Notes: generated from the letters alone by a model not told the origin. Positions 1 through 12,175 are shown, numbered from the stretch's first letter. The stretch: DNA of 64,000 nucleotides from Cristatella mucedo (GCA_009760855.2 WPIO01000033.1:2368501-2432500); one strand, 5' to 3'. A program made the numbers and translations.

Positions 1-540
1 GGTCGCACATCAGCATCACCTATTACAAGAGCAAAGTCTTCTAGTCCAGCCACACGCTTGGGGTGTCCTACTTGTAGGAGTTCTGTTTTATCGTCGTTAA
101 GTTAAAGGAATTTGCCAACATTCAAAATATAATGTCTCCTAGGCAAGTATTCAGTTTATGAGTCGCTGCAGCGGATTCCCACGGCTTAAAAGACAAATAC
201 ACCTGAGTATCATTAGCATGGAAGTGATTTCCGATTCCATGGCCGAAATTACTTTGACATGAGGTTCAGTAGAAATGGAGAACAGCAAAAGACCGAGGAC
301 GGACCCTAGTGGAACTCCACAGATGACTAGACGAGACCTGACTCCCACACGACACGGATTGAACACGACCAGGCAAATACGATTTGAATCATGCCAGTGC
401 TTCGTCTGCCAGACCGATCGTTGTTCTCAATCGTTCAAGTAGGATATCGGGATCAATAATGTCGAAGGCAGCTGATAGATCCAGCGGAGCTAGTGCAGTG
501 ATTAGGTTAGTCTAATGCCTCATCCTGGCAACATTCCTAG
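1..540 (-). mobile_element. LINE-A fragment, reverse transcriptase part, antisense
   Basis: Read on the minus strand, this encodes a broken CR1/L2-type reverse transcriptase. Visible pieces are an LDLSAAFDIID-like block (about 440-490), a degenerate GVP.GSVLG block (about 280-320), and an LND.KTELL-like block (about 85-110). Several frameshifts and stops show it is dead. It runs off the left edge of the window. It is closely related to the copies at 6640-8009 and 61695-62590. Confidence 0.8.
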
Positions 541-1150
541 CTAGGAACCATTTTTCAAAGCGTGGCTCTATCCAAAACATCTTTGATCATGCTCCTGATC
601 TGGCCCTTCTTTATTTGTTTTTCAGTCACAATTGTATCATTTGTGTTAAGTGCTCTTTTAGTTGCTGCTCAATTGCTAGCCTGGTTTGACTTGTTTGTGA
701 ACTCACTACTGCCAATGACATTTATTCACGAAGAATCCAATAGGCACGACCGTCTTAGTGTTAGTAACTCTATTTGCATTCAATTTTCTCTTTGTCGGCA
801 TTGCACGAATGCTCTGAAGAGCTTAGCAGACTCACTAATGACGTCTGCTCTGTGGCTCGACGTTTTTTTTCCGAAGCCCAAGCTCAATTGGGAAAGCTTG
901 AGGTCTATTTTCACCTAGTTTCGAGCAGGTAGGGGCGAGTGGAGCGATTCAACTGCCAGATTAATACATATAAGTCTCGTGATAGCTCTCACAAGACTAA
1001 CGGTGACCATTTTCTTGTGGAGGTTGAGGTCTTTGAATGTGCATGCTTGCACGTGCATGCCTGCGACATTAGAAGTGTCAAGGGCGTTTTTCTCGCTAGA
1101 TGGGGAAATGAGAATTTTCGGCATTGGCACCTACTCACACCGTGATCGGC
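541..1150. other. Unassigned sequence, no gene seen
   Basis: An open frame of 118 codons at 562-918 has a hydrophobic start but matches no family I recognise and has no splice or homology support. The stretch may be older transposon debris between two LINE-A pieces. Confidence 0.4.
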
Positions 1151-1164
1151 AACTTGTTGGATTC

Positions 1165-1860
1165 TCGTCTAAGATAAGAAGCTGTCTTCCATGGTGGCTT
1201 GCAAAACATTTAACTAGCACCCCAGTTCTGTCATGGCTTGATTATTGTAATTCCCTTTTGGCTGGGCTACCAAAAAAGCAACTAGGCACCGCAGATGGGT
1301 ATGAATATGGCTACAAGGCTGGTTTTTAAGTCTCAGAGATTTGACCATGCATCTCCTTTTCTAAAAGAGCTAGGGTGGCTGCCGGTTGATGAACGGATAC
1401 AGAGCAAAGTTCTTACACTGACCCACAAGGCCCACCACGGCTTGGCTCCTCCATACCTAGCTGAACTGCTGCACCAGTTTCAGCCTCGTGGTGCCCGCAG
1501 TTCTTGTATGGACAATAAATTAGCTGTTCCATTCCGCACCCCCAGCTTAAAGACCGTTGGTGATAGAAGCTTTAGCTCTGCAGGTCCTGACGACAACTAT
1601 TCTCCTGCTGCCGACAATGGCTCATTCTTTCCAGGGTTCTGAGCTGCTACTTCCATGCTACTTGCTACCTCAACTGCCCTCCATTCTCTGCTATGCTTCC
1701 CACTTTCTCTTTGTTGTGTGAGATGAAGTCTGTTGGCTATTGAATTCGTACCGAAAGTCACTAGGCTGTGATTTCACTATGCAAAACTCTCTTACATAAC
1801 ACCCACATAGTCTTTGTGGCTCTGTAGAGTTACAGACGGAGATATATTACATTACATTAT
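1165..1860 (+). mobile_element. LINE-A 3' part (end of ORF2 and 3' UTR)
   Basis: Encodes the C-terminal end of the LINE-A polyprotein, including LDYCNSLLAGLPKK, the KSQRF block and LAPPYLAELL, with a frameshift near 1300. The 3' UTR follows and ends in ttacattacatta. The same 3' UTR recurs at 4913-5197, 15866-16600 (antisense), 49283-49525, 57410-57537 (antisense) and 61695-61900 (antisense). Confidence 0.85.
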
Positions 1861-2107
1861 GTACCTCGATGTACCAAGACTCAACAAGTTGTGACACAAG
1901 TCGCATATGATGCTGAGATCAGCAAATTTTTAATTGTAGACATGCTGCTTCCGGTTTACTTCCAGATTAGTCATGGTTTGTGCAATAATATTTTTCTTTA
2001 ATGTGGAAATCGTCAAGAATTTTGATCCCATTTCTAACACGTTAGTCTTTTTAAAGGTACCATAAACAAGGATTAGATTGTTGGACACATTTTTATAGTA
2101 TTTTCTT

Positions 2108-2886
2108 GACATATAATCTTAAGAAGGCTGCCTCAGCAGCTATCCATCATGTCTGATCCCTGTCTAGGATTAGGACTATCTATCACGATGGCTTGCTAGA
2201 AATTTAACCAACTCCCTAGTTTTGTTTGGGCTGGACTATTGCAACTCCATCTTGGTTGGGCTACCGAAAAAAGCCATTGAGCCTCTGCAGCTCGTGGTGA
2301 ATATGGCTGCAAGGCTAGTCAACAAATCCCAAAGGTTCAGCCATGTGTTTTCTTTGCTAAAGGAGCTACAATGGCACCTTGTTAATCCACGGATACAGAT
2401 GCAAGTTCTTGCACTCACCTATAAGGCTGCCGTGGCTTAGCCCTTTCGCACCTTGTCGAACCCATGAACCAGTTTCAGCTTCCTCGTGCCCTAAGCCCTC
2501 TTTGGGTATTAAATTAGCTGTTCAATTCCTTTGCTTAAAGACCATTGGGACAGAAGCTGTTGCTCTGGAGATTCTTGACAGTGGAACTCACTCCAACGAT
2601 TCTTGTGCAATAACATCTATTCTCCTATGCCGAATGTGGTTCATTTTTTCCAGCCGTCGTGAGCTGCTGCTTCCATACTACACACTACTTTCAATGACTT
2701 TCTGACTCAACTATGCTTGTCACTTTCTCTTTCTTCGTAAGATGTGATCTGTTAGCTACCTAATTAATACCGAATGCTATCTGTTAGCTACCTAATTAAT
2801 ACAGAAAATTTTCCTGCAGATCATCTACTTAGTGTTTGTGGCTTTGTGGAGAGACACACGGACATGCATTACATTACATTGCATTA
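2108..2886 (+). mobile_element. LINE-A 3' part, second diverged copy
   Basis: Encodes LDYCNSILVGLPKKAIEPLQ, then a KSQRFSHV block, and ends with the family's 3' UTR and a cattacattacattgcatta tail. It carries many mutations. A 30-bp segment with tgttagctacctaattaat is tandemly duplicated at about 2748-2806. Confidence 0.8.
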
Positions 2887-3179
2887 GGGTGGCAAGCACT
2901 TCCTGAATACTGCCTGCCTCCAACAACATCATGCCTAGATGTTGCAGACTCCTGTGCAGGTATTCTGGTTGATACTCTATATATTCACTTGCAAGGCCTT
3001 TTCTATAGGTTGAGTGACAATTGGAAGCTAATGACGTTTGGAGTTAAACCCGGGCCTATGGTAATGAAGGTGAGCACTTTACCCCACGTCAGCTGTTCTT
3101 TATGTGCTCACTCATGCTAGATGATACGGTGCATGTCGTGATCACTTTATTAATCAGTTTATTTGCTTTCTTTTCAGCA

Positions 3180-3240
3180 AGTGTGAAATGCCTGGAGAGA
3201 GATTTAGTTATTTTGAGTGCTGTACAAATATATTATCATC
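3180..3240 (+). mobile_element. Degenerate LINE-B or SINE-1 3' tail
   Basis: The stretch aatgcctggagagagattta followed by gagtgctgtacaaatat matches the shared 3' end of LINE-B and SINE-1 with several changes. No head or coding part can be seen, so the parent family is undecided. Confidence 0.5.
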
Positions 3241-3554
3241 TATTGCTATTGTTATAACCAATCACCCTAACCCTGGCATTCAAGGATTAGGATGTTAATA
3301 TCGATCACATAACGTATAGCTCTGATCCTAATTACTCAGGCTGTGAATATCCTACCATTTCAGCTCTGATCTGAGTACCCTTGTCCAGTCATGCGCAACA
3401 ACTATTTTGACTCGGAATGAAATGCTGGTTTTTGTGCCATGTTGCTAGCGGCTGATTACTAAGCTAAGTGAGTTTATTTTAAGACATCTGCCGTGCAAGC
3501 TAGTAAATCTGCCTCTAGACCATATATATCCTCACGTTTATGCATCTGTTCTAG

Positions 3555-4081
3555 GTTGTCTTGATCCATTATCGGCTGATTCAGGTGGTGCAACGCCATC
3601 GAGCGTTACTGTGAGCATAGACGTTGGTAGCATCGTTGCTGAAGGCCAGGTTGCAGCAGCTGATTCGGACGAAAATTTATATGAACTAATCGATGCCTCG
3701 CAATTTATGGCTGACGGGAACATCCGTTCACAGCTGCCAAGCAGGAGCTGTGATGCTGTGTTGAAGAAAGTCTTGCCTGCTGAAAATGAGCCACCGGCTT
3801 CCCGCGGCATGTCGTTAATCCGCCGAGGTGCATCAATGCATCGACGGTCACAGTCATCAAACACGACAGATCGAAAGCATGGCAGTCATGCAATGTATCC
3901 TGTCGGTCCTGACGATGTGTGTATGGACGTGTTTGCGGAAACAGCCCTACCCAGGGGTAAAGGTGTCGACACTTTTGATATTGGGACTAGAAGGGAGCTT
4001 GCTGAGGCTGGCACTATGAAGCGCACTGTGAGACTGTCAGTCGTTGTTGATGAGGGTCAGCGCTGGCGGGACTTGCAGAAG
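3555..4081 (+). CDS. Tmc: TMC exon 1 of those visible: cytosolic N-terminal region
   Basis: The exon starts after ctgttctag in phase 1 and ends at cagaag before gtgcga in phase 0, giving residues 1-175. It is polar and Ser/Arg-rich, with a RRGASMHRRSQSS stretch and ELAEAGTMKRTVRL near its end, like the basic N-terminal tail of TMC proteins. Conservation here is weak, so the call rests on position, phase and the smooth join to exon 2. No in-frame start upstream of the acceptor was found, so an earlier exon is expected. Read-through of the donor stays open for 62 more codons, into a LINE-B copy that begins about 85 bases beyond the exon. Confidence 0.72.
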
Positions 4082-4164
4082 GTGCGACATCTGACATTAA
4101 GCTTGGACCATAAGAGGTCGACAAGGTATGCATTGTGGCCGCGTTATCCAGATTCTGTCAGATG

Positions 4165-4566
4165 TCTGATGATTATCCCAAATCCTTTGGAGACCGTGCC
4201 TTTACTTCATATTCACCCAAAGCCTGGAGCTTACTCCCAGCTTGTCTCACGACATCCCCTGACTTGACTACATTTAAAAAGAAACTAAAAACGCACCTAT
4301 TTATCACAGCATTTAGTGGGTCCCTGGGAATTGATCTTTATGTGCTTGTGTGTGACAACACTGTGCATGCTGCCACTAACCAAACTTGCATGCTGACCCT
4401 GTACATGTCACTGCTAACCATGCTATTCTTGTTGATTAAGCACTACAAACTGCTACCACAAACCATTCGATCGTGCTTCCTTTGTAGCAAATGTAAAGTG
4501 CCTAGAAAGAGATTGAGTTCTCTGAGGGCGCTATATCAAATGCATTGTTATTATTATTAGTATTAG
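4165..4566 (+). mobile_element. LINE-B 3' part with (ATT)n tail
   Basis: Encodes the C-terminus of the LINE-B protein in a second frame, with SFGDRAFTSYSPKAWSLLP and TTFKKKLKTHLF. The family's 3' UTR follows (tgtgcatgctgccactaacc) and the gagattgagttctctgaggg end. It lies in the first visible TMC intron, in the same orientation as the gene. Confidence 0.9.
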
Positions 4567-4912
4567 ACTCATTAGTTTGAGAGCTGGGGTTCCAGCCTCC
4601 TAGCGCTGCAGAGATAGCAGCACAAGCTTGGTAGGTATGGCCACTTTGGCTAGCCGATAGTATTAGATTATGGTAGGCTTAAATAGAGAACAGTTTTTTT
4701 AGCCTTGGGGATTTCTGATGGTCCCAAAACGATTACAGAAATTCTAGCTATTTGTCCCAAACACTTCATCGCTCAAATTGGCTCGGGTCGAATATCTCTT
4801 TTAGCCTCTGCATAGAATCTGGGCATCCTCTTTCACAATGACTTTTTTCCTAGATGACCTTGATCAGCAAGCAGCACGATCAAGTATGCCAACTTTCACA
4901 TTTGTAACATCT

Positions 4913-5197
4913 ACACTCTCCTGCTACTCTCCTGCTACCGACAATGGCTCATTCTTTCCACGGTCCTGAGCTGCTACTTCCATGCAACTAGCTACCTCAA
5001 CTGCCCTCCTTACACTGCTATGCTTCCCACTTTTTCTTTTTTGTGTGAGATAAAGTCTGTTGGCTACCGAATGCTTACCGAAAGCCTCTTAGGCTGTGAG
5101 TGCGCTATACAAAACTCTCCTGCGTTACCCCCACACAGTCTTTATGGCCTTGTGGAGTTACAGACGGAGATACATGCATACATGTAATTCATTTTAT
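4913..5197 (+). mobile_element. LINE-A 3' UTR fragment
   Basis: Only the 3' UTR is present: ctgctaccgacaatggctca, the gtctgttggctaccgaatgc block, then ttacagacggagatacatgc. It is 5'-truncated, as is usual for LINE insertions. Confidence 0.85.
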
Positions 5198-5202
5198 AGC
5201 CC

Positions 5203-6535
5203 CATAATAATAATAATAATGCATTCGATAAAGCACCCTTAGAAAACTCAATCTCTTTCTATTCACTTAACAATTGCTGCCAAGGAAGCACAATCGAATG
5301 GTTAGTGATAGCATGCTCAATAGATAACAAGAATAATATGGTTAGGGGTGACAAGCACATGGTCAGCATGCGAGTGTGGTTAATGGCAATATTCACAGTG
5401 TCAGCAAGCATAAGCACATAAAGGTCGAATCACAGGGACCTACTAAATGCTGTGATAAATAGGTGCATTTTTAGTTTATTTTTAAATTCAGTCAAGTCAG
5501 GAGATGTGCTGACGCAAGTCGGGAGTGAATTCCAGGCTTTGGGAACTTACGAATTAAAGGCACGGTCTCCGAAGGATTTGAGGTTTTTACGAGGTATAGG
5601 GAAACAATTAGATTCCGAAAAGCAGGTGGTACGATGCCTAGCCCGGTGGGGCAGTAGATCTGATTTGTAAGCTGGAGCCAAATAATGAAGGGATCTAAAA
5701 ATTAGTGACAAAACCTCTAAGTTCACGCCTTGCTTGATTGGGAGCAAGTGCAGGTCGGCGAGAAGTGGTGTGATGTGGCAACTGTGTATAACTCACGACA
5801 GACAAGCCTAGTAGCAATTTTGCACCAGCTGCTAGCACCTGATTGCACAAGCCGGTAGGTCAGCAAGCAGTGAGTTACAGAAGTCAAGACGGGATGTCAC
5901 AAATGCATGGACAAATTTAGATATGGTATCCCTGTCTGAGCAAGCCCAAATTTCAGCTATGTTATTTAGCTGAAAGTAGGCAGACTTGACTGTGGAGCTG
6001 ATGTGGTCGTCTAATGATAGGTCACTTTTGAACTTGACACCTAGACTTCGTGTAGATTCTACAGGAGATATGCTGGAAGAGTCGATTAAGAGCGTTAGCC
6101 TTTCCAGCTTCTCAATTACACTTGGTTTACCCATAACTAGTAAGTTGGTTTTATCATCATTGAATTTAAGAATATTTGCTGCCGTCCATCTGCAGATGTC
6201 ATCATTAAATGCAGCAAGTGAGTTGAGAGAATTCAAGGTGCTCGAGGGCTGGGAGGAATCAAAGCAAAAGTACGACTGAGTGCTATCTTGACAGAACTGA
6301 AAGCCTAGATTCTGCTTGGCAGCCACAGCGGCAACAGGGAGAGTATACACCGTGAAAAGAACAGGACCAAGCTTGGAGCCCTGATGTACCCCACACTTAA
6401 GAGGTTCCTCGGATGATCTTTTTCCATTCACATCAATACTCTGGAGTCTGCCACTGAGGTAGGACCTGCAGCATAACAGTGCCGTGCCAGTAATGCCCCG
6501 GTGAGATGCTCAAGAAGGACTTGGTGATCGATAGT
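5203..6535 (-). mobile_element. LINE-B copy, antisense, RT end to (ATT)n tail
   Basis: The reverse complement encodes the second half of a LINE-B reverse transcriptase and its C-terminal domain. Blocks visible are GVHQGSKLGPVLF (about 6380-6420), FNDDKTNLLVMGKPS, LDFCNSLLADLPACAI, and RTTCFSESN. The (ATT)n tail is at 5203-5220. Several stops and frameshifts break the frame. It is one of the two longest LINE-B copies in the window. Confidence 0.9.
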
Positions 6536-6537
6536 AT

Positions 6538-6640
6538 AAGGCAAATTTGTCTCTATCTAGGTGCTTTATTTATGCCGAAGGGCTCTAGCCCACGAACCTG
6601 GTCGTTAAAGGCAAGTATCTTACCTCTGGACCTAACCTGG
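6538..6640 (-). mobile_element. SINE-1-like fragment, antisense
   Basis: On the minus strand, a tRNA-like B box (gggctagagccc in context) is followed by a LINE-B-like tail. An A-box-like ggtaagatacttgcc region lies upstream. It is diverged and sits directly next to the LINE-B copy. Confidence 0.55.
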
Positions 6641-8009
6641 GTTTGATGACATTCAAAAGAATACTACAAACCTCCTTGTTCCTCACAATCAATGCTCCGA
6701 CCGAGTGAACTGTCCTTTATGTAAAGCATTTGCGGAATCGCAACCTGTGACCTTCCTTAAAAGATTTTCTGAGGTTTCTGCTGCGATGTGGCTAAGGTCT
6801 AGTAAAAAGAGCTGGTCTCCTGAGGACCCCATGCCATCATCTCTGTAGTCTTCACTGGCAGACCAACTTAGCCCTGCCATAACCGAGACTTTTAATGCTT
6901 CTTTGGAAAAAGGGGTCGGACCCAAGTCTTTCAAATCGGCAATCGTTACATCGATACTTAAAAAGCCTGGATTATGGATAAGCCTGGATACAGAGGTCGT
7001 TGCAAACTATCGCCCATTTTCCACTCTTCCTTTTTTTGTCAAATATTCTTGAAACAAGTGCTGCTAAGCAGCTGGTAACACAAATGAAAAAAATGAAATG
7101 TCAGAAAATTTTCAGTCGGGGTTCAAGAGACAGCACTCCACTGAAACTGCTCTCCTCCATGTTAACAATGACATCTTATGCAGCAACGATGACGGGAGTG
7201 TCACTGCCCTAGCTCTGCTAGATCTATCATCTGCCTTCGACATCATTGATTACGATGTATCTATCAGCTGCCTTCGACACCGTTGATCACGATGTCCTAC
7301 TTGAACGATTGAGAACAACGATCGGTCTGGCAGACGATTCACTGGTGTGGCTTAAATCGTACTTGTCTAATCGTGTTCAATCTCTGTCGTGTTGGGGTCA
7401 GGTCTCACCCTCGAGACCGGTCACAAGTGGAGTCCCTCAAGGGTCTGTCCTTGGTGCCTCGTTGTTCTCCATTTATGCTTAACCTCTGGGAAAAATGATT
7501 AAGGCCCATTGAATAGGGTATCACTTTTATACTGATGCTACTCAGTAGTATTTGTCATTCAAACCGTTGAAATCTGCTGCAGAAACTTATAAGCTGAATG
7601 CTTGCCTTGCCGACATTCGATCCTGGATGTCAGAAAATTTCTTAAAACTAAACGATAATAAAACTGAACTGTTGCTCATAGGACACCCTAAGCGTATGGC
7701 TGAATTAGATGTCTTTGCTCTTCTAATAGGTGATGCTGTTGTGCGACCATCACCACGTGCTCGAAGTTTAGGTATCGTTTTCGACAGGTGCCTAAAGTTT
7801 AAAAGCTTCGTTCAGAAGACTGCTTCTACAGCTAGCCACCACGTCTGATCCCTATGTAAGATAAGATGCAGTCTTCCATGGTGGCTTGCACAGACTTTAA
7901 ATAGCTCCTTAGTTCTGTCTCGGCTTGATTATTGTAATTCACTTTTGGCCGGGCTACCGAAAAAAGCAACTAGGCCACTACAGCTGGCTATGAATATGGC
8001 TGCAAGGAT
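6640..8009 (+). mobile_element. LINE-A reverse transcriptase region, broken
   Basis: Carries most of a CR1/L2-type reverse transcriptase. Blocks in order are VVANYRPF, SGFKRQHSTETALLHV, LDLSSAFD, ..AAFDTVDHDVLLERL, SGVPQGSVLGASLFSIYA, WMSENFLKLNDNKTELLLIG and LPKKATRPLQLAMNMAA. Frameshifts and stops separate the blocks. A 37-bp stretch covering the first catalytic-Asp motif is tandemly duplicated at 7222-7258 and 7259-7295. At about 8009 the sequence switches abruptly into a LINE-B 3' UTR. Confidence 0.9.
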
Positions 8010-8204
8010 AGTTATGCGTGCTGACACTGTGCATGCTGCCACTAACCACATTTGTATGCTGACCCTGTGCATGTCACCCCTAACCATATTATTCACTTTG
8101 TTTTTCAAGCATGATTTTACTTACCATTCAATTGCATTTGCCTTTGCAGCAAATGTAAAGCGCCTAGAAAGAGATTAAGTTCTCTGAGGGCACTTTATCA
8201 AGTG

Positions 8205-8239
<35 letters not shown>

Positions 8240-8246
8240 TATTATT
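8010..8246 (+). mobile_element. LINE-B 3' UTR fused to LINE-A, with (ATT)n tail
   Basis: Starts at gtgctgacactgtgcatgct and runs through the LINE-B 3' UTR to gagattaagttctctgaggg and an (ATT)n tract at about 8203-8246. It joins LINE-A coding sequence with no gap. Confidence 0.85.
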
Positions 8247-8696
8247 AAAGGGGCTCGTAGTGCACAGACTGCAAGCTGCTGGGAATGCCCTGGCTACTTC
8301 TTGAGCAGCCACTTTAACTTCATAGCGCTGTGAAGTTGTGGCATTAAAGTGTTTAGTTTCAACTATGAGAGTGCATCTTTCAGCTACATATGCAACTTAG
8401 AAAATTATCTCCCCCTTTTTTGACATTATTGCTGTACCGTCGTAGTGCGACCAAATAGCTCACCAAGGGCTTTATGTAGACGTGACGTCAGTGACTGTGA
8501 TGGATGCGATAACTAACTAACCATGCTTATATATTATTACGCCTAGATGGGCATGAATATATTTTTTTAGCAACACTAGCCATTACAGTCGCCGTTGGCA
8601 GGGCAGTTCATTGTTGTTGCACCCTCAGCCAAGTCTTGCTGCTACTCATCTCTACAGCTGGTGGATATGCACATGCCCTGCAATTTGTCTGCATGA
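8247..8696. other. Unassigned intron sequence
   Basis: First visible TMC intron. No coding block, repeat family or structure was recognised. Confidence 0.4.
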
Positions 8697-8853
8697 CTAG
8701 CTGATTTAACAGCCTCATTTATATAGAAGCAGGAGAGTGAGGCAGGTTTCACCATCGCTTGCTGTTGGCAATAAAGGATCCCCCACTGCAGTATTCGAAC
8801 CTACAACCCAATCGTGAACAGCAAGCACCTTACCTCCTAGGCTATCACGGCCT
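8697..8853 (-). mobile_element. SINE-2 copy, antisense
   Basis: Begins with tagctgatttaacagcctca, the reverse complement of the SINE-2 3' end. It continues through ccactgcagtattcgaacct (B box in reverse complement) to ctaggctatcacggc (A-box side). The hairpin seen in younger copies is lost here. Confidence 0.8.
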
Positions 8854-11552
8854 AATGACTGGGAGTATCTCTAAGACTTTTTTCGGCATCATAGTGCATT
8901 ATGTGTCACCGAGGGCTGCAAGGATATTTATTTCTGCCTTCTGCGAGGGTTTCTAAACTGGAGAATGTTACTTATATTGCTGTTTTTCGACCCTTGAACT
9001 TTATGGGGTGCCAATGCTGTCGTCAGACCTTGCTTAGGAAGTACTTTTTTAAAGTTTTCATTTTTTCTTGTCTCGGAAGCCCTATTTTCACTATATTTTT
9101 ATAATTATATACCGTATGTACATTTTAGAGATGAATAGTAGTAGGTGCAGCAACATTGTATAATTTTAGAACGGCTGTTTATTTGAATTTCAAAGTAAGT
9201 TTGCTAATTACTTCTAAAGGTTTTGCTTTCTATTGCATTATCTGAGACCCTGTCGTGGTTATAGAAATGTTGGAATCAATGCCACTCATTCATTTGAAGA
9301 TCATAGGGGCTTACCCTCTCAGGTGCAAGGACAGGATAGAGACTCAAACTAGCTCACTTAATGGTGCTCACTGTTAAACGAAAAGCCTGAGTGAAGGAAA
9401 AAACCCCCACCTTTGTTAATCGATCTGAGCAGCACAGCTGTTTGCTTACCTTTTTACCATAATAGTATCCAAAAACACACCCTCTCTGGTTTCGGTATAC
9501 CCACTGCTATGCACCTCTTATGCATTATACCGAGTAAGCCATTATAGTAGATCCACCGTTAATCCCTCCCACTGATGCAGTTATATGTTGTGTAGTGATT
9601 TAGGAGCTCTGTTCCAGAAACTGATTAACTCGCCTTTGGAAGCATGGATTGATTAGGCGATCTGTGTGCGCTATATTTGTTTTAGAACTTCCCCGTTTTT
9701 TGAAGCCAAGCTCTGCTGCGTGCACAATGATCCAAGTTTGTGGCTTAAGATATTAAATTCTACATGTCGGAAGTCACTGTCATTCTGTTGCAGCTCTGTG
9801 CGCAAATGTTCGAGCAAATAAAAAATTATCCCACCCGATGATATGGTATATACGGTTAAAGCCCTGCTATAGCTTGCATGCACTTATGGTCCGGCAGCCA
9901 GTAATGTACTCAGATGGTTACTCATGCCTAAGTAAGAGCAATGAGTTTAGTGCTTATAGATGGCCGTTACTTGCAATCCATTACAGCAAGAATGTAGCTT
10001 GGTGCAAGCACAGGTTTCTTATATAATAGTGCTCTCTATCTTGGCACGTAATTTAGAGAAAGTGACCCGTGACCTGAATAAGTTACGTCTGGTCACACCC
10101 TTTAGTTTTGTTGCTCACTTTTGACAGAGCAGCAGCTCGTTGAGCACTTGAGAACGTTGATGCATTAATCTTGCATGGGTATTGCATATTGCATGCGTTG
10201 CTCCAGCAGGACTATGCTTTTCGTTTAGGCATTCCTTACTAGCACAAGAAGCTAAGCCACTGGAAAATTACGAAAAGCTTGAGCATCTGCAGAGCAAGGT
10301 GCAGTGCATCACATGAACAACCTTTATTTATTTGTGGTGCATTTTTTGTCTATTAATGCACGTTTGGATGTTTGGCAACATTATTATTTCATAGTCGTGA
10401 TGGGTCTTAGTGCAAGAACTGAGTCATTTCTGCTGTCTGTTGGACTACACCATGTATGTTAGTAAGAGCTGGCACAGGCAGTAGGTCCTGAAATCTTCTG
10501 TCATGCACTGGCAGTTATGGTTGCTGACCTCGTCATTCTCAGTAGCTGACCTACAGGTATGTAGCTTCTGACATATTGGGTAGTCCACAGCGAAGCATTA
10601 GTCCGGCACTTGAGCTCGGGTATACATTTAATTGCAGCCTTAATTTAGTCGTAGTCTGTTGTACCTGGTAAATTGATCTCTCGATTGGAGGCAGTCATCA
10701 TGCGGGCTATTCTGCTAGCACTGGTCCTGTCCAGTTCAGGTTGGTCCAGGATTTCTCTACCACTCTACCCAAGCCACCTTCTCATGCTGCTGCCATTCTT
10801 GACCTGCCTCTGCGTCGGCACAGGCAAGTGAGATCAGCGCAGCCTGACCACTATTGCCACTTATCTTGGAACTGAAGCAAAGGCTGACCTATGAAAATAA
10901 AATGTTTGTTATAATCCATGCGCTTATCTTGGTTGCATGATAGGGGTTCTCTGCGTAGCAGAAGAAAAATTAGAGAATTATGGCTGCCTCAGAACTTATG
11001 AACAGGTGACACCTGTTTAAGGCTGATGTACTTGGTCTGTTTTTAGCTCTTTGATGGATGTCGAGCTCTCAGCATAGCAGTCATACTAGCATGTAGCTCA
11101 GTAGCATGGTCTTCAGATTGTCACACCATGGCTAACTGCAACCTTGCTGAATAGGCATTGTCACCAAATAATAATAAATACAGAGAAGCTTTGATTGAAT
11201 CAATAGTTGCAAATTGTATCATTAGCTGACCAATTTCTTATATCCAATTGTTTACTACTTGGAAGTGCACCGTTACATCACAGTCTTATGTTGGCATCTT
11301 GCACCAGCTTCCAGAGATTACACCAATGATGGCTTGGGCCACAATTGTGAAAGTTGGAAGGCTGGAACCTGAACAACGGGATTGCTGCTCCACAAGATCT
11401 CAACTTGGTTATTTGTGATCCATCTTTTTGCACAACTTGCCATGCACATTCCTGATATATCTATTTATTGCTAACTGTCAGGTAGCCCCATGCTTATTGA
11501 CTTAAATATGCATTCGTGACATCCTTTCTTGACTTATGTAACATACTGCTTG
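8854..11552. other. Unassigned intron sequence, no gene seen
   Basis: Mostly AT-rich single-copy-looking DNA inside the first visible TMC intron. Short open frames at 8759-9104, 9671-9883 and 9838-10026 match nothing I recognise. A possible mini-exon at 10243-10298 was considered and rejected on phase. Confidence 0.5.
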
Positions 11553-12175
11553 CAAATCTTCCGGCCTAAGCAATCAAATGCTCACAATTGGTGGAAATCG
11601 CTGCAGCTAAGCTTGTCGGTCTTAAGCATCTCTGTTACCACATTACACCACTTCTTGCTGACCTGCACTGGCTCCATATCAAGCAGCATATCAACTTCAA
11701 ACTTTTATCACTCACTTTTAGGTCCCTCCATTTTCTCCAAACTGGCTAGAATCATACCACCTGCTTTTCTGAATCAAATCGTTTAACTAAACCTCGTACT
11801 AACCTCAAATCATTTGGAGACAGTGCCTTTAGTTCCTAAACCTCTAAAGCCTGGCACTCACTCCCGGCTGATGTCACGACATCCTCTGACTTGACTACAT
11901 TTAAAAAAGCTAAAAACACACTTATTTGTTACAAGATTTAGAGGGTCCTTGTGATTCGTCATTTGTGTGCTTATTTCTGCTGACACTGTGCATGCTGCCA
12001 CTAACCATCTTTTTATGCTGACCCTGTGCATGTCACCTCTAACCATGTTATCGGTGTTGACGCTGTATATGCTATTACTAACCAAACTGTCATGCTTTCT
12101 TTCCAGCAAATGTTAAGTGTCCAGAAAGAGATTAAATTCCACGAGGGTGCTGTGCAAATGGATTATTATTATTCT
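11553..12175 (+). mobile_element. LINE-B 3' part
   Basis: Shows the block before LTCTGSISSSIS, degraded SFGDSAF and TTFKKAKNTLI sequences, then the LINE-B 3' UTR with ctgacactgtgcatgctgcc. It ends at gagattaaattccacgaggg and a short (ATT)n. Confidence 0.85.

Noticed and set aside
3031-3069. Possible TMC start exon MTFGVKPGPMVMK before gtgagc
   Set aside because: It ends in phase 0, while exon 1 needs a phase-1 partner. There is no family similarity, and it lies just past LINE-A debris.
10243-10298. Possible TMC mini-exon reading HKKLSHWKITKSLSICRA between acceptor and donor-like sites
   Set aside because: It is 56 bases, so inserting it between exon 1 (ends phase 0) and exon 2 (starts phase 0) breaks the frame. 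Exons 1 and 2 already join well.
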